Shown in pieces: positions 21,010 through 28,240 of a stretch of DNA of 34,007 nucleotides (position 1 is the first letter of the stretch; each line of letters opens with the position of its first letter). The translations under genes and the position numbers were made by a program. Below the pieces are notes generated by a model, which saw only the letters and a program-made list of their open reading frames with translations, was not told the origin of the DNA and did not search any database. Origin of the DNA: a virus; IMG/VR virus record IMGVR_UViG_3300032053_000275, positions 1 to 34,007 of that record. One strand, given 5' to 3'.

Positions 21010-21096
21010 ATGAAGAAAAGTGATTTCCAAAAATTTCACGATCTAGACATTCGAGTTAGGGATGCAATTATTAATTGGGATAAGAGGAAGGCATGA
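21010..21096 (+). CDS. Helical microprotein (28 aa)
   Basis: One amphipathic helix (DFQKFHDLDIRVRDAIINW). The binding site and end (AGGAAGGCATGA) fit the cassette junction rule. Low information. Confidence 0.45.
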   Translation: MKKSDFQKFHDLDIRVRDAIINWDKRKA

Positions 21097-21100
21097 AAAA

Positions 21101-21415
21101 ATGAGTGAACAAATTCTCTGGGAACTGATGGAGATGGAAGCCATTGAGAAATGCTACCTCTATAAGGCCGTTGAACAGACGTATGCAGATTTGCCAGCAA
21201 TTATTATTTCAACTGGTCCTTTTGTCAGTCCTGATGCAAAGCGAACTGAGTTTTTCACGGTTTGGTTTGGTCAAGGAATAGCGCATTACAACTTCAAGCA
21301 TCTAGTTGCGGCAGAGAATAAAGTCAAAGAAATATTGGCAACTGCTAGAACGGGGCAGCAAGCGAAAATTGAACATCGAAACGGAAGAATCGAATTGGTC
21401 AGGATTGGGGTCTAG
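21101..21415 (+). CDS. Hypothetical alpha/beta protein (104 aa)
   Basis: ATG 21101 follows the GAAGGCATGA junction of the previous gene. A helix (EQILWELMEMEAIEKCY), strand-rich middle (AIIISTGPFV, FFTVWFGQGIAHY) and helix (VAAENKVKEILATAR). Not recognised. Confidence 0.6.
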   Translation: MSEQILWELMEMEAIEKCYLYKAVEQTYADLPAIIISTGPFVSPDAKRTEFFTVWFGQGIAHYNFKHLVAAENKVKEILATARTGQQAKIEHRNGRIELVRIGV

Positions 21416-21418
21416 AAC

Positions 21419-21652
21419 ATGAATGTAAAAGAAAGAAAGGCACTTCGACAAGTTGCAGATAGGTTCATTGAAACTGTGAAAGAGGAAGTAGATAATGCAG
21501 TAATGTTTGGAGATATAGACCGCTTGGATCGTTTGGTGACTCAAGTTAAGATTCTGTTAGACCATGAAGTTTTGAATGCCTTGCGCCAGAAGGGATTCAA
21601 TAGAGAAATCAGAAGGTTATGCGACAAAGCTGGAAGGAAGGCGAAGGCATGA
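21419..21652 (+). CDS. Hypothetical helical protein (77 aa)
   Basis: Three helices (LRQVADRFIETVKEEVDNAV, IDRLDRLVTQVKILLDHEV, IRRLCDKAG) and no strand-like region. Ends with GCG-AAG-GCA-TGA overlapping the next ATG. Confidence 0.6.
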   Translation: MNVKERKALRQVADRFIETVKEEVDNAVMFGDIDRLDRLVTQVKILLDHEVLNALRQKGFNREIRRLCDKAGRKAKA

Positions 21653-21855
21653 AAGAACTTTCTTTATCGAAAGAACATTCATTAAGAAAACGCTATCATA
21701 TCGTGATAAAGGCTTTCCTTGATGAAGACAATTTCCTAGACACTTTTAGCCCTGACTTTTTCGACAAATTCAAAGATTCCTTGGAACATCGCCTTGACAA
21801 CTGTGGCATTCTGAAAGAAACAATAGTGTATGAAATCATGGAGATCAAAACATGA
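21649..21855 (+). CDS. Hypothetical helical protein (68 aa)
   Basis: ATGA-coupled on both sides. Helical sequence with an acidic/aromatic centre (FLDEDNFLDTFSPDFFDKF). Unrecognised. Confidence 0.55.
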   Translation: MKELSLSKEHSLRKRYHIVIKAFLDEDNFLDTFSPDFFDKFKDSLEHRLDNCGILKETIVYEIMEIKT

Positions 21856-21998
21856 CTAAAGTTAGATGTCTGAAAAGAAATTGCAAATTCAACCAAGCAA
21901 TGGTCTGTGGCAGAACTAGCGTATCAATCCTTGATAGTCCTCTCTATCCTGATTTGGCTAGATGTGACAACTTCAAAGAAAAGAAGGCAGAACCATGA
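21852..21998 (+). CDS. Cys-containing small protein (48 aa)
   Basis: C6, C11, C19 and C38 (RCLKRNCKFNQAMVCG, ARCDNFK) may form a metal site. ATGA-coupled to both neighbours. The pattern is similar to other Cys microproteins in the operon. Confidence 0.55.
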   Translation: MTKVRCLKRNCKFNQAMVCGRTSVSILDSPLYPDLARCDNFKEKKAEP

Positions 21999-22063
21999 CT
22001 TATCGTAGATTCCGTAAGTTTCAGCAACGCTTGGCAAGCCGCCGAATAAACAGGGAGCATTGA
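21995..22063 (+). CDS. Arg-rich peptide (22 aa)
   Basis: Very short basic frame (YRRFRKFQQRLASRRINREH) overlapping the previous stop. The coupling pattern supports it, but its size does not. Confidence 0.35.
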   Translation: MTYRRFRKFQQRLASRRINREH

Positions 22064-22080
22064 ACGAGAGGTGAAAAATA

Positions 22081-22293
22081 TTGAAGATTTGGGATGTAGA
22101 CATGTGGGTAGTATCAGTTAAACCAAGGGAAGAGGAACCTGAACATTGGGATCATTGGTCAACTGAAACAGTCGTAGCTGACACATTAGAGGTTGCAGTT
22201 CAGAAGGCTATTGCTGAAGTGGAAGAGGGTTCCAGCTTTTTCAAGGTTGAAGCGAGAAAGGCAGAATTGATACGTGAAGTTGACATTGAATAG
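22081..22293 (+). CDS. Hypothetical acidic protein (70 aa)
   Basis: TTG start with GAGAGGTG about 7 bases upstream. Strand (MWVVSVKPR), a Trp/His patch (EPEHWDHWSTE), then a helix (TLEVAVQKAIAEVEEG) and a final strand. Possibly a small regulator or inhibitor; its acidic nature is notable. Confidence 0.6.
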   Translation: MKIWDVDMWVVSVKPREEEPEHWDHWSTETVVADTLEVAVQKAIAEVEEGSSFFKVEARKAELIREVDIE

Positions 22294-22309
22294 GGAGCAC
22301 TAGAAAACC

Positions 22310-22780
22310 ATGAAAGAAGTTCTTTGCGAAAGACCTTCAGTAGAAACGGGTGTGGGGATGCTCCGCCAAGAAAACAAGTTCAAACCACTATTCTCTAGTT
22401 TGACGGATGAATGGCGTACTCCACAATCTCTCTACGACCAACTTAATTCAGAATTTCACTTTGACCATGATCCGTGCCCTATGGTCGACAGGTTCAGAGA
22501 TTATGATGGGCTAGGTGATTGGAAGGAACGGAATTTCATCAATCCACCATATAGCCAAGTTAAGATATGGATAAAGCATGGATATGAAGAGAGCATTAAA
22601 GGGAAACTTTGCGTTTTCTTAGTTGCTGCTCGTACAGATACTACTTGGTTTCACGACTATGTTCTACCTTTCGCAAAGGAAGTCCGCTTTATTCGCGGTC
22701 GACTGAATTTCAGTACGGGTAAGTTCAACGCTCCTTTTCCTTCTTGCATAATCATTTTTGATGGGAGACAGAAACCATGA
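22310..22780 (+). CDS. Phage DNA N6-adenine methyltransferase, Dam family (156 aa)
   Basis: Methylates adenine in DNA. EWRTPQSLYDQLNSEFHFDHD and the catalytic NPPY at 78-81 (NFINPPYSQ) match the phage-type Dam family (PF05869), followed by VFLVAARTDTTWFHDYV and a RGRLNFSTG segment. The length is typical. No restriction enzyme gene lies next to it, so it probably protects viral DNA or regulates its own promoters. ATG 22310 has AGGGAG upstream. Confidence 0.9.
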   Translation: MKEVLCERPSVETGVGMLRQENKFKPLFSSLTDEWRTPQSLYDQLNSEFHFDHDPCPMVDRFRDYDGLGDWKERNFINPPYSQVKIWIKHGYEESIKGKLCVFLVAARTDTTWFHDYVLPFAKEVRFIRGRLNFSTGKFNAPFPSCIIIFDGRQKP

Positions 22781-23070
22781 GCCAAACCTCATTTGATTTC
22801 AGTTTGAATGCTCGTGATTTGGATGTGCTTCGCACTTTGAAAACAGTATGCAAAATTGAAGGCAGAAACAATTTCAGTGCAGATGACATTTTCTTGTTGC
22901 AGCTTGACCGTTTCTTCAGTGACAAACAGCATGACATAGGCTCCTGGTTTGCTAGGTTGCAGCATCATAAGAAGATTGAGGCAGTTGGGTATGTCAGAAG
23001 TAAACGGGTTTCGAATCATCTTCGGGAGATTCGGGTGTATGCTTTTGTTGAGAAAGACGGAGGAATCTAG
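22777..23070 (+). CDS. Winged-helix-like protein (97 aa)
   Basis: ATG overlaps the methyltransferase stop. Helices (DLDVLRTLKTVCKIE, ADDIFLLQLDRFFS, IGSWFARLQHHKKIE) followed by a wing-like strand pair (AVGYVRSK, EIRVYAFVEK): the order of a winged helix. Possible transcription or replication regulator. Unrecognised family. Confidence 0.6.
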   Translation: MSQTSFDFSLNARDLDVLRTLKTVCKIEGRNNFSADDIFLLQLDRFFSDKQHDIGSWFARLQHHKKIEAVGYVRSKRVSNHLREIRVYAFVEKDGGI

Positions 23071-23072
23071 AA

Positions 23073-23402
23073 ATGTCTGTCTGTCCTAAGTGCGGAACTA
23101 TTTTGCTTTCTAGTTGGAGGCAGAATCGTTGGAGAACAAACGTGTGGTTTCTTCAATGGGACCAAACAGAAGACATAGAATCGCGGATCCTTCAAGACTT
23201 GAAAGATCATCCGAAAGAAGCACAAATTGACGATTTCTACGCTTATCGTAATGCAGGTCGAGTAATCGAGAGAGTTTTACTTCAAGAATGGAAAGTCATG
23301 GGATTGAAAGCGTTTCATATTCCCAGAGAACACGTTGACCACAAACCTCGAGATCTATGTCAGAAGAAACTTGTTGAGAAGGATGGAGATGTAGAAAAAT
23401 GA
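23073..23402 (+). CDS. Protein with N-terminal CPKC motif (109 aa)
   Basis: CPKC at residues 4-7 is not balanced by a nearby second pair, so the zinc site may be degenerate or completed by C96. The rest is helical (DIESRILQDLKDHPKE, AGRVIERVLLQEWKVMG) with a basic tail. It has a two-base gap to the previous gene and an ATGA overlap with the next. Confidence 0.55.
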   Translation: MSVCPKCGTILLSSWRQNRWRTNVWFLQWDQTEDIESRILQDLKDHPKEAQIDDFYAYRNAGRVIERVLLQEWKVMGLKAFHIPREHVDHKPRDLCQKKLVEKDGDVEK

Positions 23403-23515
23403 AAGTCTGCCCAAAATGTGACATAACTTTTCCTCAGTACCCTGAACTTGGACATTGTATTCAATGTGGCAGGAAATTGGTGGAGGTTAAGAAGGTTGGA
23501 GGCATCCAAAAATGA
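23399..23515 (+). CDS. Zinc-ribbon microprotein (38 aa)
   Basis: CPKC and CIQC (VCPKCDITF ... HCIQCGRKL) form a clear C-x2-C pair set. Both ends overlap neighbouring genes. Confidence 0.65.
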   Translation: MKVCPKCDITFPQYPELGHCIQCGRKLVEVKKVGGIQK

Positions 23516-23793
23516 GTCCTTGTGAGTTTAATCAAGATTTCTGTATCTTACAAGAAGAATATCCTGAAGTGGAAAAATGTTCTTCTGCTAAAGGCAAGTT
23601 GGGTAAATGTACCGCAAAAGAAGAGGACTTGATAGAACTTTGTTCCGATTGTGGGGAACCAACAACCGAATGTGATTGTGGAACATGTTGGGTTCTTGCC
23701 ACAGATAGTAGAGGTGAGATTGTGGCGGTAACTCCAAAAGATTATGCTCAACTAACGAATCATTGGAAAAAAGTGAAAGGTGACATGAAATGA
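23512..23793 (+). CDS. Cys-rich protein (93 aa)
   Basis: Nine cysteines, including C-x2-C (LCSDCGEP) and a C-x-C-x2-C run (ECDCGTCW), which may form two zinc sites. The C-terminus is a simple helix (TPKDYAQLTNHWKKVKG). ATGA-coupled on both sides. Confidence 0.6.
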   Translation: MSPCEFNQDFCILQEEYPEVEKCSSAKGKLGKCTAKEEDLIELCSDCGEPTTECDCGTCWVLATDSRGEIVAVTPKDYAQLTNHWKKVKGDMK

Positions 23794-23975
23794 GTGATGT
23801 TGTTTCAAGGAAAGAACCCACAACAAGAAAGGCTGGAAATTTGGCGTTTACCATCATCGTGCAGTGTGAGCAATGTGGTAAAACTGGTGATGACAGAGAC
23901 ATTCCAACGCTTCAATTTCCTGATGGTAATTTCAAAACTCTATGTGAAGAATGTTTCAAGAAGGCTTCAAAATGA
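23790..23975 (+). CDS. Zinc-ribbon protein (61 aa)
   Basis: CEQC and CEEC with beta strands between them (VQCEQCGKTGDD, TLCEECFKKA), the plan of a zinc ribbon. Coupled to both neighbours. Confidence 0.65.
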   Translation: MSDVVSRKEPTTRKAGNLAFTIIVQCEQCGKTGDDRDIPTLQFPDGNFKTLCEECFKKASK

Positions 23976-24199
23976 GTTTGGTTGATTTGCAGAAAGAGGT
24001 TTATTTTTCAGAGTTTTGGCTTCAAGTCAAGAAGGATAAAAGAGACTGGCAGATTCCAGAATGCCCTTGTTGCGGAGAAGAACACCATATCAAAATCAGA
24101 ATTGATAGACAAGGAAATGCCGATGCAGTTGAGTGTGAAAGTTGTGGATGGGATGATTATTCAAGTCATGAGTCACGAATGTTAGAGGTTAAAGCATGA
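23972..24199 (+). CDS. Zinc-ribbon protein (75 aa)
   Basis: ATG 23972 overlaps the previous stop and is preferred to an in-frame TTG 21 bases earlier. CPCC and CESC (IPECPCCGEEHHI, VECESCGWDDY) with an intervening strand pair form a zinc ribbon. The N-terminal helix is basic (SEFWLQVKKDKRDW). Confidence 0.65.
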   Translation: MSLVDLQKEVYFSEFWLQVKKDKRDWQIPECPCCGEEHHIKIRIDRQGNADAVECESCGWDDYSSHESRMLEVKA

Positions 24200-24708
24200 G
24201 TTCCCCAAATGATTTGCAGAGAACCCTAAAATCAAAAGCCAAAAAATGCAGCGGAATGACAACTGAAGAAATCTTTAGCGGACTATGGCTTTCCGTTGAA
24301 ACTGTCACCGCCCATTTACAGAAGATTCTAGCCGACCAAACCGTGAAGGAACAGGCACTAAGAAAACTGTTAGATGATGGAATCAAAGAGTTTCTCAATA
24401 GTCACCGATGTATCAGTTCCGAGTTACAAATTCCTCCTTGGAAACGAGACCAAATAAGAGAAGGAATCTTGAAGGTTTTTGATGAAACTTTTCCATTGGA
24501 ACAGGCAAAAGTTTCGGTGGACCGCAAACAACTCTCAGAACTACTTGACACAAAACGCAAAGAATGGAAAATCGCGTATCCTCTCAAGAGTCAAGAGGAC
24601 TTCAATTATCGCGTTTTGATCGATGAAATCTTTGATGAATTAATGAAAGTTTTGGTTGCGGGTTCTGATGGGGTTGAACCTGAAAACAAGAAGAAGGACA
24701 AACCATGA
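24196..24708 (+). CDS. Hypothetical helical protein (170 aa)
   Basis: The largest unassigned gene in this stretch. It is helical throughout (VTAHLQKILADQTVKEQALR, QIREGILKVFDETF) and ends in a basic, disordered tail. No cysteine motif or membrane segment. It might be a structural adaptor or a host-factor inhibitor; no family recognised. Confidence 0.6.
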   Translation: MSSPNDLQRTLKSKAKKCSGMTTEEIFSGLWLSVETVTAHLQKILADQTVKEQALRKLLDDGIKEFLNSHRCISSELQIPPWKRDQIREGILKVFDETFPLEQAKVSVDRKQLSELLDTKRKEWKIAYPLKSQEDFNYRVLIDEIFDELMKVLVAGSDGVEPENKKKDKP

Positions 24709-24848
24709 GTGAAGAAGAAATCAGTTGTGCAGAGCAGTATGAGCATGGTTGCGATGACTGTGAAGACTATGGATGTCCTTATCGAGATTGCCAATGGACA
24801 GATCCAACAGATGAAAAGAAGAAGGAGACATCCAAAAATGAGTGTTGA
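24705..24848 (+). CDS. Acidic Cys-rich microprotein (47 aa)
   Basis: Six cysteines in a highly acidic chain (SCAEQYEHGCDDCEDYGCPY, RDC). The acid load and cysteine spacing suit a metal-binding or nucleic-acid-mimic peptide. Overlaps both neighbours. Confidence 0.5.
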   Translation: MSEEEISCAEQYEHGCDDCEDYGCPYRDCQWTDPTDEKKKETSKNEC

Positions 24849-24951
24849 TGATTTGGAAGCTGGTCGTTGTCCTCGCTGTGGTGGCGATGTAATTGAATAT
24901 TCGGATGGGAAGATTCGCTGTGAAGAATGTGGATGGGAAGGGGAAGAATGA
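24838..24951 (+). CDS. Zinc-ribbon microprotein (37 aa)
   Basis: CPRC and CEEC (GRCPRCGGDVIEYSDGKIRC) with a strand-turn-strand between them, a classic minimal zinc ribbon. Overlaps the previous gene by 11 bases and the next by 4. Confidence 0.7.
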   Translation: MSVDDLEAGRCPRCGGDVIEYSDGKIRCEECGWEGEE

Positions 24952-25214
24952 GTAGAGCGTATTTGAATTATGAAGTCAGTCCAGATTTGCAGCAGAGAAG
25001 AGATCGGAGAAAACGGTTTCGAGACTGGTTTCTACAGTTGCCTGTGGGTCAAGTTGACGTACTGAAACTTGCGAAAGATACGCGGGTTGCGTACCGGACT
25101 GCTTTAGCTTTGTTGCGTGAGTTGCGGGATGAAGGTTTGGCAGGTCACCAAGTTGTGAAACAAAACAAGTACGGTTTGAAATTGGATACGCCTATGTGGA
25201 GCCGAATCAAATGA
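24948..25214 (+). CDS. Helix-turn-helix protein (88 aa)
   Basis: Basic N-terminus, then VDVLKLAKDTRVAYRTALAL and LLRELRDEGLAGHQ: a helix-turn-helix with a wing-like end (NKYGLKLDT). Probable regulator of the later part of the operon or of host genes. Confidence 0.65.
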   Translation: MSRAYLNYEVSPDLQQRRDRRKRFRDWFLQLPVGQVDVLKLAKDTRVAYRTALALLRELRDEGLAGHQVVKQNKYGLKLDTPMWSRIK

Positions 25215-25230
25215 AGGTGTTTTCTACCAC

Positions 25231-25461
25231 ATGACAGAACTCACTTTGAAACAGATAGCTCTTCAAAACTTAGTATTAGCCCACGCAAACGCTCACAACC
25301 ACGACAAAGACTACTGGTGCAGCAAACGGCAACATTGGGTACGCAAAGAAGAAGCAAAATTCAGAAACGATAGACCAGTCTGTCCGTTAGACGGTTGCCG
25401 ATTAAGCAGCCGCATACGGGCTGCAGCCTGTAAACATGAGGAAAGAGTGACCAGATATTGA
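25231..25461 (+). CDS. Zinc-binding small protein (76 aa)
   Basis: Helical N-terminus (LKQIALQNLVLAHANAHNH) followed by C30, C51, C56 and C67 with histidines (WCSKRQHW, VCPLDGCRL, ACKHE). Likely a zinc site of mixed Cys/His type. A 16-base gap separates it from the HTH gene. Confidence 0.6.
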   Translation: MTELTLKQIALQNLVLAHANAHNHDKDYWCSKRQHWVRKEEAKFRNDRPVCPLDGCRLSSRIRAAACKHEERVTRY

Positions 25462-25709
25462 AAAACTGTGTGTGTGCGCGTAAAAGGAAACTGACTATTC
25501 ATAGCATGACAGAATTGTGGATGGCTGTGGAAATGGGATTGATTGATGGTAAAGGACCAATTCACATAGACTTTGTCGGTGACATCGTTAAGAACCATAG
25601 GTATCTGAGGATGGAGAAGGATAAACTTGTGCAAGGACTGGATCTTGGGTGTATCAAGTTAGAATGTAAAGGGGTATGGAAGGGGGATGAATCAGAAAGA
25701 AAAGATTAA
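25458..25709 (+). CDS. Hypothetical protein (83 aa)
   Basis: TTG start overlaps the previous stop; an internal ATG (25506) is an alternative. Mixed alpha/beta, with two cysteines early and two late. The last 23 bases overlap the following gene. Unknown. Confidence 0.45.
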   Translation: MKNCVCARKRKLTIHSMTELWMAVEMGLIDGKGPIHIDFVGDIVKNHRYLRMEKDKLVQGLDLGCIKLECKGVWKGDESERKD

Positions 25710-25947
25710 ACAAATCTTGACAACACTGATTTCAAAGAAATTCAATAGCTACACTTACGATGACATAGCTAAAGCTATAATGATATGTAGAGGAGTAGAT
25801 AACCGTACAATTAATCAATGGTTCAATGCTCTCTGGAAACTGGAGTACCTGTTGCAACCAAGTCTCGGAGTTTACTGTTTGAATCTTGAGAAGGTTACTG
25901 AATTGGAAATATCCATTACACACACACATTTTTTGGAGAGGAGGTGA
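25687..25947 (+). CDS. Winged-helix-like protein (86 aa)
   Basis: GGAAGGGGG lies just before the ATG. Helices (EKIKQILTTLISKKF, YDDIAKAIMICRG, TINQWFNALWKLEYL) and a strand pair after them (QPSLGVYCLNL) match a winged-helix order. Its last codons form the strong GGAGAGGAGGTGA site of the secreted protein gene. Confidence 0.6.
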   Translation: MNQKEKIKQILTTLISKKFNSYTYDDIAKAIMICRGVDNRTINQWFNALWKLEYLLQPSLGVYCLNLEKVTELEISITHTHFLERR

Positions 25948-25954
25948 ATTCATA

Positions 25955-26353
25955 ATGAAAAAACAATTCTATACAACCATGCTGTTGGTTCTGGCTTTGG
26001 CTTTCATGCCCTTAGCGTTTGCAACACCTTTAACGAAATCAACTTTAAACGTGACGTATTGGCCAGTCAACAGCGGAAGAACGGGCTATTGTTTGGTGGC
26101 TAGGCTTGTCTGGTACACTTGGAACGGTGAAATGCGACCAATCATTAACGCGAAAGTCTGGTTCATCATAGGCGGAGAATACGAGGTCATGGCAACCACG
26201 GACATTAGAGGCTTCGCATATTTTGTGGAGAAATACGCCTCTGAAGATTTCAGGTTCTTTGTGAAGTTTGCAGGCAACAGTGAATACATGGCAAGTGCAA
26301 GTCGAGAGTGTTTGGTTCGAATGGCACATCAACATTGGGATTGGTGGCCATAA
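25955..26353 (+). CDS. Secreted Ig-like beta protein with signal peptide (132 aa)
   Basis: ATG 25955 follows GGAGAGGAGGTGA, the strongest ribosome binding site in the window. Residues 1-23 form a signal peptide: KKQ head, hydrophobic core LLVLALAFMPLAF, AFA cleavage-type end. The mature part shows the pattern of an Ig-like (Big-type) domain: PIINAKVWFIIGG, then TTDIRGFAYF, then a strand with KFAGNSEY. It ends with aromatic residues (HQHWDWWP). It probably sits on or outside the cell, for example in superinfection exclusion or cell-surface masking; this is inferred. Confidence 0.7.
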   Translation: MKKQFYTTMLLVLALAFMPLAFATPLTKSTLNVTYWPVNSGRTGYCLVARLVWYTWNGEMRPIINAKVWFIIGGEYEVMATTDIRGFAYFVEKYASEDFRFFVKFAGNSEYMASASRECLVRMAHQHWDWWP

Positions 26354-26375
26354 TTCCCTTTTTTCTTTAAGGGAA
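26354..26375 (+). terminator. Hairpin after the secreted-protein gene
   Basis: TTCCCTT (26354-26360) and AAGGGAA (26369-26375) pair across a T-rich loop (TTTTCTTT) one base after the stop. The T-rich loop and its position suggest a transcription end of the early operon, although no T-run follows the stem. Confidence 0.45.
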
Positions 26376-26382
26376 AACAGGA

Positions 26383-26472
26383 ATGAAAACGTTACGTTGG
26401 GATTTGCCCAGTCAAATAGCGTATGAATGGACATGGAGAAGAATAAATAGACCTTTCGCTGAAGACAAATAA
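26383..26472 (+). CDS. Possible small protein (29 aa)
   Basis: A frame of 29 codons (MKTLRWDLPSQIAYEWTWRR) with only a weak AGG before the ATG, after the hairpin. May be a chance frame. Confidence 0.3.
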   Translation: MKTLRWDLPSQIAYEWTWRRINRPFAEDK

Positions 26473-26491
26473 AGATGCAGAAAAGAAGCGA

Positions 26492-26596
26492 TTAAGAACT
26501 TGTCCAACGATTCAACAGTTTCTCAACGAGAATACCTAAACCTAAGCAAACCATGATCGACGTTTCAATTAAAGCGACGATCTGTAACTCTGTCAT
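26492..26596 (-). CDS. Single-span membrane protein, holin candidate (34 aa)
   Basis: ATG 26596 overlaps the tail hub stop (ATGA). Residues 6-25 form a hydrophobic helix (IVALIETSIMVCLGLGILVE), followed by a basic tail. It is the last gene of the tail segment. A short single-span protein after the tail genes is a typical place for a holin or spanin-like factor; no homologue is recognised. Confidence 0.5.
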   Translation of the reverse strand: MTELQIVALIETSIMVCLGLGILVEKLLNRWTSS

Positions 26597-28239
26597 TTAT
26601 GAACCTCGAACCCTCTGCCTAACTCATTCAATCCTTCAAACTTCCTTAAAAACCCTTCCTGCGGCGTAGCAACAGGAAGTTGCCGCATGTCGCTTGCGCT
26701 TATCATCGACACTTTCGCGGTAAACCCTATATCTTTAATCCAGTCATATTCTGCACTGAGAACGTCAAAACCGTTTGGAAAAGTAGTCGCCGATATATTT
26801 TCAGCAGGAACAGTCATCAATAATCTGTCACCGATCTTGACGTTAGTATTTCCTTTCGTAGTTAGATCAATCCTCACAGGCGGATCTTTAAGAAGGTAAA
26901 GCAGAACTTTCGCTCGGGAAAGTGCATCAGCATCACTAACGCAACGATCATCAACATAAATCAAGTCGCGTTGACCATAACTTGCAATGCTTGCTGGGTT
27001 ATTTTGTGCCGCACAATACCATCTTTGACTGTAAAAGTACAATCCATCGATTCGCACAACCATCGTACCATTACCTGAACTTGAAAAGTCAAATCTAACC
27101 CGTTCAATATCATCGTTCCAATCATTGTCATTGGAACCCCCCGCTGTCCAACCGTTCGCGGCATATCTTGGACCTATTGTAAAGTCATATTCATTCCATT
27201 CGCCGAAAACATAGGTTGAACGTCCCCAAGGATCTGCAAGATCACGATCAAACCAGTGGCTATCAGCGACACTTGTGGTCAAGCGAAGATCGCGCCAGAC
27301 GTCGGGGGCGGCTCCTGCACCTGTAACTTTAACCCAAAAGTGAATGCTGTCAAACCCATTTCTTAAACTTCCCCCATAAACTGGGTTTGGAGGTGAATAA
27401 TATACAATGACGCGTGGGGTTGCTTCTAGTGGACTTTGTGCGGTATATGAAACTGTGCCAACTTTGTAATCAGCACCATCTGTTCCATGACTGAACCCGT
27501 CTTCCTTCGTCCAGTTTGTTGTGGCTTCGCAAGCATCCCAATTTGTCGGTTCAGGCCTGTTCTTTCTGCCGTAAACGATAATGTTGTTTTTGACTGGTAA
27601 AATATCACGATATACAGAACAGACTGGCAGGTTTTCTCCAACTGTTAAAGTTTCAACACCGAACGTTCGGATAGGCCTTGTCTTCCAATTCAAATGGTTA
27701 TCTACGTCAACATAAAAATCTTTTTTTACATTGCTTACATCAACGTAGTAGTCGCTTGCTTTTTTCAATGCGGCAAGATATGGTTCAGCATCAAAGGCTA
27801 AGGTTTCATTCTTAACTACTGTTGCATCAATATCCCCAACACCAAGAGCCAAGTCATTGGCCAATTCCGTGACAAGATCGGATGCGTTTGTATCGAAAAA
27901 GTAGTCGTCTTTTAATCTGCGTTCAAGCACTTCAGCCTGGTTTTTTCCTTCAAAACTGCGCAGGTAACCGCCTGCATCAGTTCCTGTGATCTTACAGATT
28001 TTGCCTATAGTCAAAGGCGTTGCGGGAATTGTGTCCCAACCTAGAAAGATTTTGACTGTATCATTTAACGCAATATCAGTGTACAAATATGAATCGTCAG
28101 GTTTGACTGAAACTGTCACGTTGAATGTTCCAACACCGTTGAGAACTTCTTTAACGTGAATTTGACTTGCTATATTATCCCACGTGTAAAGTTTTGCGCC
28201 GGCTTGCCATACTTCAACTCTGGAAACTGGAATACTCAT
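26593..28239 (-). CDS. Tail hub/tip protein with inserted beta-sandwich domain (548 aa)
   Basis: ATG 28239 is preferred over GTG 28248 because GGGTGA lies before it. The first 220 residues (VEVWQAGAKLYTWDNI, NDTVKIFLGWD, then a DYYVDVSNVKKDFYVD region) and the last 110 (VKIGDRLLMTVPA, FDVLSAEYDWIKDIGFTAKV) together resemble gp27/gp37-type siphovirus hub or distal tail proteins. Between them (about 230-420) sits a Trp/Gly/Asp-rich, beta-sandwich-like insertion (WVKVTGAGAAPDVWRDL, FGEWNEYDFTIG) that could bind carbohydrate. Last large tail gene, which fits the hub. Confidence 0.65.
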   Translation of the reverse strand: MSIPVSRVEVWQAGAKLYTWDNIASQIHVKEVLNGVGTFNVTVSVKPDDSYLYTDIALNDTVKIFLGWDTIPATPLTIGKICKITGTDAGGYLRSFEGKNQAEVLERRLKDDYFFDTNASDLVTELANDLALGVGDIDATVVKNETLAFDAEPYLAALKKASDYYVDVSNVKKDFYVDVDNHLNWKTRPIRTFGVETLTVGENLPVCSVYRDILPVKNNIIVYGRKNRPEPTNWDACEATTNWTKEDGFSHGTDGADYKVGTVSYTAQSPLEATPRVIVYYSPPNPVYGGSLRNGFDSIHFWVKVTGAGAAPDVWRDLRLTTSVADSHWFDRDLADPWGRSTYVFGEWNEYDFTIGPRYAANGWTAGGSNDNDWNDDIERVRFDFSSSGNGTMVVRIDGLYFYSQRWYCAAQNNPASIASYGQRDLIYVDDRCVSDADALSRAKVLLYLLKDPPVRIDLTTKGNTNVKIGDRLLMTVPAENISATTFPNGFDVLSAEYDWIKDIGFTAKVSMISASDMRQLPVATPQEGFLRKFEGLNELGRGFEVHK

Positions 28240-28240
28240 C

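Noticed and set aside
26383-26472. 29-codon frame as a confident gene
   Set aside because: It lies after the hairpin and has no good ribosome binding site; kept only as a low-confidence entry.
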